NCBI RefSeq assembly: GCF_003355155.1
Contig: NZ_CP031320.1
Coordinates: 6,559,827 to 6,623,826, forward strand
DNA from: Streptomyces armeniacus
Lineage (GTDB): Bacteria; Actinomycetota; Actinomycetes; Streptomycetales; Streptomycetaceae
DNA: 64,000 bases
Reading direction: 5' to 3'
Shown here piece by piece: positions 61,678 to 64,000 of the stretch (position 1 is the first letter of the stretch; each line of letters begins with the position of its first letter). The translations under genes were made by a program, and so were the position numbers. The notes under the pieces are model-generated. The model saw only the letters and a list, made by a program, of their open reading frames with translations, was not told the origin of the DNA and ran no database searches.

Positions 61678-64000
61678 GTGAACGGACTCTTCGAAGGACC
61701 GGGCAGAGTCTCCGGTGACACCCCCGGCAGCGCCCCAGATTTCCTCACTGACAGTGACCAGGGCGCCCCGCGTGCCAGCGACTTCCGCGCCGCGTTCAAC
61801 GCCGCGCAGATCGCGATGGCCGTCGTCGACCGCGAGGGCCGGGTGCGTACGGCGAATCGCGCGCTCGAGGCCATGCTCGGCGCCGTACCGGACGGCCTGG
61901 TCGCGGCACCGGTGGCCGGCCTGGGCGGCATGGACCTGGCGGAAACGGACCTTCCCGGCGCGGGCGACGCCCCGGGCGCGTACGGCGAAGCCGGTTACGC
62001 CGGCGGGCACGGGGAGGGTGCCTACGCGGACCCGGCGCACGCCGGCAGCGCGCCGTACGGCGGCGCGCCCGCGGACGGTACGCCCCCGGACGGCGCACTC
62101 CCCGAGGCCCGCGCCCGTACCCGTACACCGCACGGCGGCGTGCGCGCCGACGCCACACAACGGCGTACGCGCCGGCTCAAGCACGCCGACGGACACACCC
62201 TCTGGGCGGAGATCACCGTCACCCCCACCGCGTACGGGAAGGGCGGCGGGGGCGGCGAGGCGCTGCTGTCCGTCGTGGACATCAGCGAACAGCGCGCGCT
62301 GCGGCAGCGGCTGAGCCACCTCCAGATGCACGACCCGGTGACCCGGCTGCCCAACCGGGCGCTGTTCTTCGAACGGCTCTCGGCCGCGCTCACCGACTCC
62401 CCCACCGGCCGGATCGGCCTCTGCTACCTCGACCTCGACGGCTTCAAGGCCATCAACGACACCCTCGGCCACCACATCGGCGACCAGCTGCTCGACGCCG
62501 TCGCGCGCCGCCTGGCCTGGTGCGCCGAGGACGGCGGACGCGGGACGCGCGGTGGCCACGGTGGCCACGGCGGGCACGGCACGCACGGCGGGCATCTGGT
62601 GGCGCGGCTCGGCGGCGACGAGTTCGCGCTGCTGGTCGAGGGCTCCACCGGCACCGACCAGCTGACCAAGCTGGCCTCGTCGGTGCTCCGCGCGCTCCAG
62701 CGGCCGTTCGAGCTGGCCGGCCAGCGGCTCGCGGTCTCGGCGAGCATCGGCGTGGTGGAGCGCGAGACCGAGGGCACCAGCGCCACCGCCCTCATGCAGG
62801 CCGCCGACACCACGCTGTACTGGGCCAAGGCCGACGGCAAGGCCCGCTGGACCCTCTTCGACCCGGAGCGCAACGCCCACCGCATGACCCGGCAGGCGCT
62901 CTCCAGCACGCTGCGGCCGGCGGTGGAACGGGGCGAGTTCGTGCTGGAGTACCAGCCGATCGTCGGGCTCGGCGACGAGACGCTGCACGGCGTGGAGGCG
63001 CTGGTGCGCTGGCGCCACCCGCAGTTCGGCACGCTCGGGCCGGATCGTTTCATCGGACTGGCGGAGGAGAACGGCGCGATCGTGCCCCTCGGCCGCTGGG
63101 TACTCGCGGAGTCCTGCCGCCAGGCCCGCCGCTGGATGGACGCGCACGGCGGGCGGCCGATCTTCGTCAGCGTGAACGTGGCCGTACGGCAGGCCTGGGA
63201 CTCCGACCTTGTCGCCGACGTCGAACGCATCCTGGCCGAGACCGGCATGCCCGCCTCGCTCCTCCAGCTCGAACTCACCGAGTCGGCGGTGATGGGCTCG
63301 GCCGGCCGGCCCCTCCAGGCGCTGCAGGCACTCAGCGAGATGGGCGTCCGTATCGCCATCGACGACTTCGGCACCGGCTACTCCAACCTGGCCTACCTCA
63401 GCCGCCTCCCGGTGCACACGCTGAAGCTGGACGGCACGTTCGTACGCGGCTTCCGTACGGCACGGCACCTCAATCCGGCCGACGAGACGATCGTCTCGGC
63501 CCTCGTCCAGCTCGCCCACAAGCTCGACCTGACGGTGACGGCCGAGTGTGTGGAGAGCCAGGCCCAGGCGGAACGGCTGCGGCGGATCGGCTGCGACTCG
63601 GGCCAGGGCTGGTACTTCGCCCGGCCGATGACCCCGGAGGGGGTCTCGGCCCTGCTGAGCGGTCCCGTGCCCCCGGCCCCGGCCCCACCGCGTCCCGCCC
63701 ACGTCGTCGCTGCGGCGCCGCCCGGGCCGGGCGGCGGGTGGCGTACGTACCAGCCGGACGGTCTGCTGATGAACACCGTCGCCGCGCAGGTGACGCTGTT
63801 CACGGACGCCACCGTGGCGGCGGAGGGGCCGGTGCTGCCGGGGCCGGGCCTCCACGAGTGGTACGAGAGCGGCGCGCCCGGCGCCGACGGCACCCGTACG
63901 CCGGACCGGGACCGCCCGCCGCTGGGCCCCGACGACTACCCGACGCGGCGGCTCTACGGAGAGTGGGTAGGAGTGGAGAGGAGTGTATGTTTTTTTTTTT
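61678..64000 (+). CDS. PAS-GGDEF-EAL c-di-GMP turnover protein, 3' end missing
   Basis: About 770 codons from the GTG at 61678-61680 (GGGAG upstream); the frame is open to the window edge. A PAS-like N-terminus (FRAAFNAAQIAMAVVDREGR) carries a long Gly/Ala/Tyr insert, then GGDEF domain: HDPVTRLPNRALFFERL, and ARLGGDEFALLVEG with intact GGDEF. A Gly/His repeat precedes it. The EAL domain has GVEALVRWRHP (intact EAL), LELTESAV, IDDFGTGYSNLAYL, KLD, TAECVES and QGWYFARPM, so both synthase and phosphodiesterase sites look competent. It resembles S. coelicolor RmdB. Bases after about 63957 are suspect. Confidence 0.9.
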   Translation, partial: MNGLFEGPGRVSGDTPGSAPDFLTDSDQGAPRASDFRAAFNAAQIAMAVVDREGRVRTANRALEAMLGAVPDGLVAAPVAGLGGMDLAETDLPGAGDAPGAYGEAGYAGGHGEGAYADPAHAGSAPYGGAPADGTPPDGALPEARARTRTPHGGVRADATQRRTRRLKHADGHTLWAEITVTPTAYGKGGGGGEALLSVVDISEQRALRQRLSHLQMHDPVTRLPNRALFFERLSAALTDSPTGRIGLCYLDLDGFKAINDTLGHHIGDQLLDAVARRLAWCAEDGGRGTRGGHGGHGGHGTHGGHLVARLGGDEFALLVEGSTGTDQLTKLASSVLRALQRPFELAGQRLAVSASIGVVERETEGTSATALMQAADTTLYWAKADGKARWTLFDPERNAHRMTRQALSSTLRPAVERGEFVLEYQPIVGLGDETLHGVEALVRWRHPQFGTLGPDRFIGLAEENGAIVPLGRWVLAESCRQARRWMDAHGGRPIFVSVNVAVRQAWDSDLVADVERILAETGMPASLLQLELTESAVMGSAGRPLQALQALSEMGVRIAIDDFGTGYSNLAYLSRLPVHTLKLDGTFVRGFRTARHLNPADETIVSALVQLAHKLDLTVTAECVESQAQAERLRRIGCDSGQGWYFARPMTPEGVSALLSGPVPPAPAPPRPAHVVAAAPPGPGGGWRTYQPDGLLMNTVAAQVTLFTDATVAAEGPVLPGPGLHEWYESGAPGADGTRTPDRDRPPLGPDDYPTRRLYGEWVGVERSVCFFF
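63957..64000. other. Suspect window end: purine run followed by 11 T
   Basis: The last good codons are about 63956. Then comes an almost pyrimidine-free stretch (GAGAGTGGGTAGGAGTGGAG and on) and eleven Ts (63990-64000). Nothing like this occurs elsewhere in the window except the T run before the adapter at 40675. Likely a low-quality or adapter-derived contig end. Confidence 0.6.

Overview
The window is high-GC actinobacterial DNA, almost certainly Streptomyces or a close relative. The evidence is strong third-position GC in every gene, many GTG starts, GTGA/ATGA stop-start overlaps, a tryptophan cluster in the Streptomyces order (hisI-trpE-membrane genes-trpC-trpM-trpB-trpA-dsbA-lgt) and families such as HGxxPAAW proteins, TrpM and SCO-type tetratricopeptide regulators. 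It opens inside a CitE-like lyase gene and closes inside a PAS-GGDEF-EAL gene.

Layout. 0-12.5 kb: housekeeping block on the minus strand (hisI, trpE, three small membrane proteins, trpC, trpM, trpB, trpA, a DsbA-like thiol oxidoreductase, lgt), flanked by a RibD/DHFR-like reductase, a septum-formation-like protein and a DinB-type protein. 12.5-16.4 kb: a divergent pair of ArsR-type regulons (ArsR+MFS exporter; ArsR+SRPBCC protein) with two clear palindromic operators, a consensus -10 box and a leaderless 11-codon ORF, then a B3/B4-domain gene. 16.6-18.6 kb: a gene graveyard of five broken genes (VOC, hemQ, an unrecognised gene, marR, eamA) with a perfect 32-bp inverted repeat. 18.8-30.9 kb: hydrolases, a DUF1800/DUF1501 pair, an OmpR-type two-component system, an AraC regulator divergent from a methyltransferase, a GNAT enzyme, a secreted repeat protein and exonuclease III. 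31-35 kb: a four-gene ABC transporter/two-component operon. 35-40 kb: MerR regulator divergent from a flavin monooxygenase, alpha/beta-hydrolase and SDR operon resembling the mycobacterial mymA locus.

Positions 40675-40750 read as a corrupted Illumina P5/Nextera adapter, including part of its T tract. The window is therefore probably two unrelated chromosomal pieces joined there. From memory, the left piece corresponds to the SCO20xx trp region of S. coelicolor and the right piece to the SCO54xx region. The right end of the window (T run after a purine-rich stretch) looks like a similar artefact.

41-64 kb: a second two-component system, small secreted and metal-binding-type proteins, a spermidine-synthase-like protein, an XRE-TPR regulator, then two modules of most interest. 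The first (48.1-52.0 kb) is a two-helix membrane protein translationally coupled to a 1155-residue NLR-like STAND ATPase with TPR and Sel1 repeats; both proteins carry the same short glycine motif. The second (53.8-58.2 kb) is a coupled trio: a Cas4-like PD-(D/E)XK nuclease with four candidate Fe-S cysteines, a 525-residue protein of unknown function, and a UPF1/DNA2-like SF1 helicase. It looks like a DNA2 enzyme split over three genes. The window ends with a tRNA-Lys(CTT) with its terminator, an M6-type metalloprotease and a c-di-GMP turnover protein.
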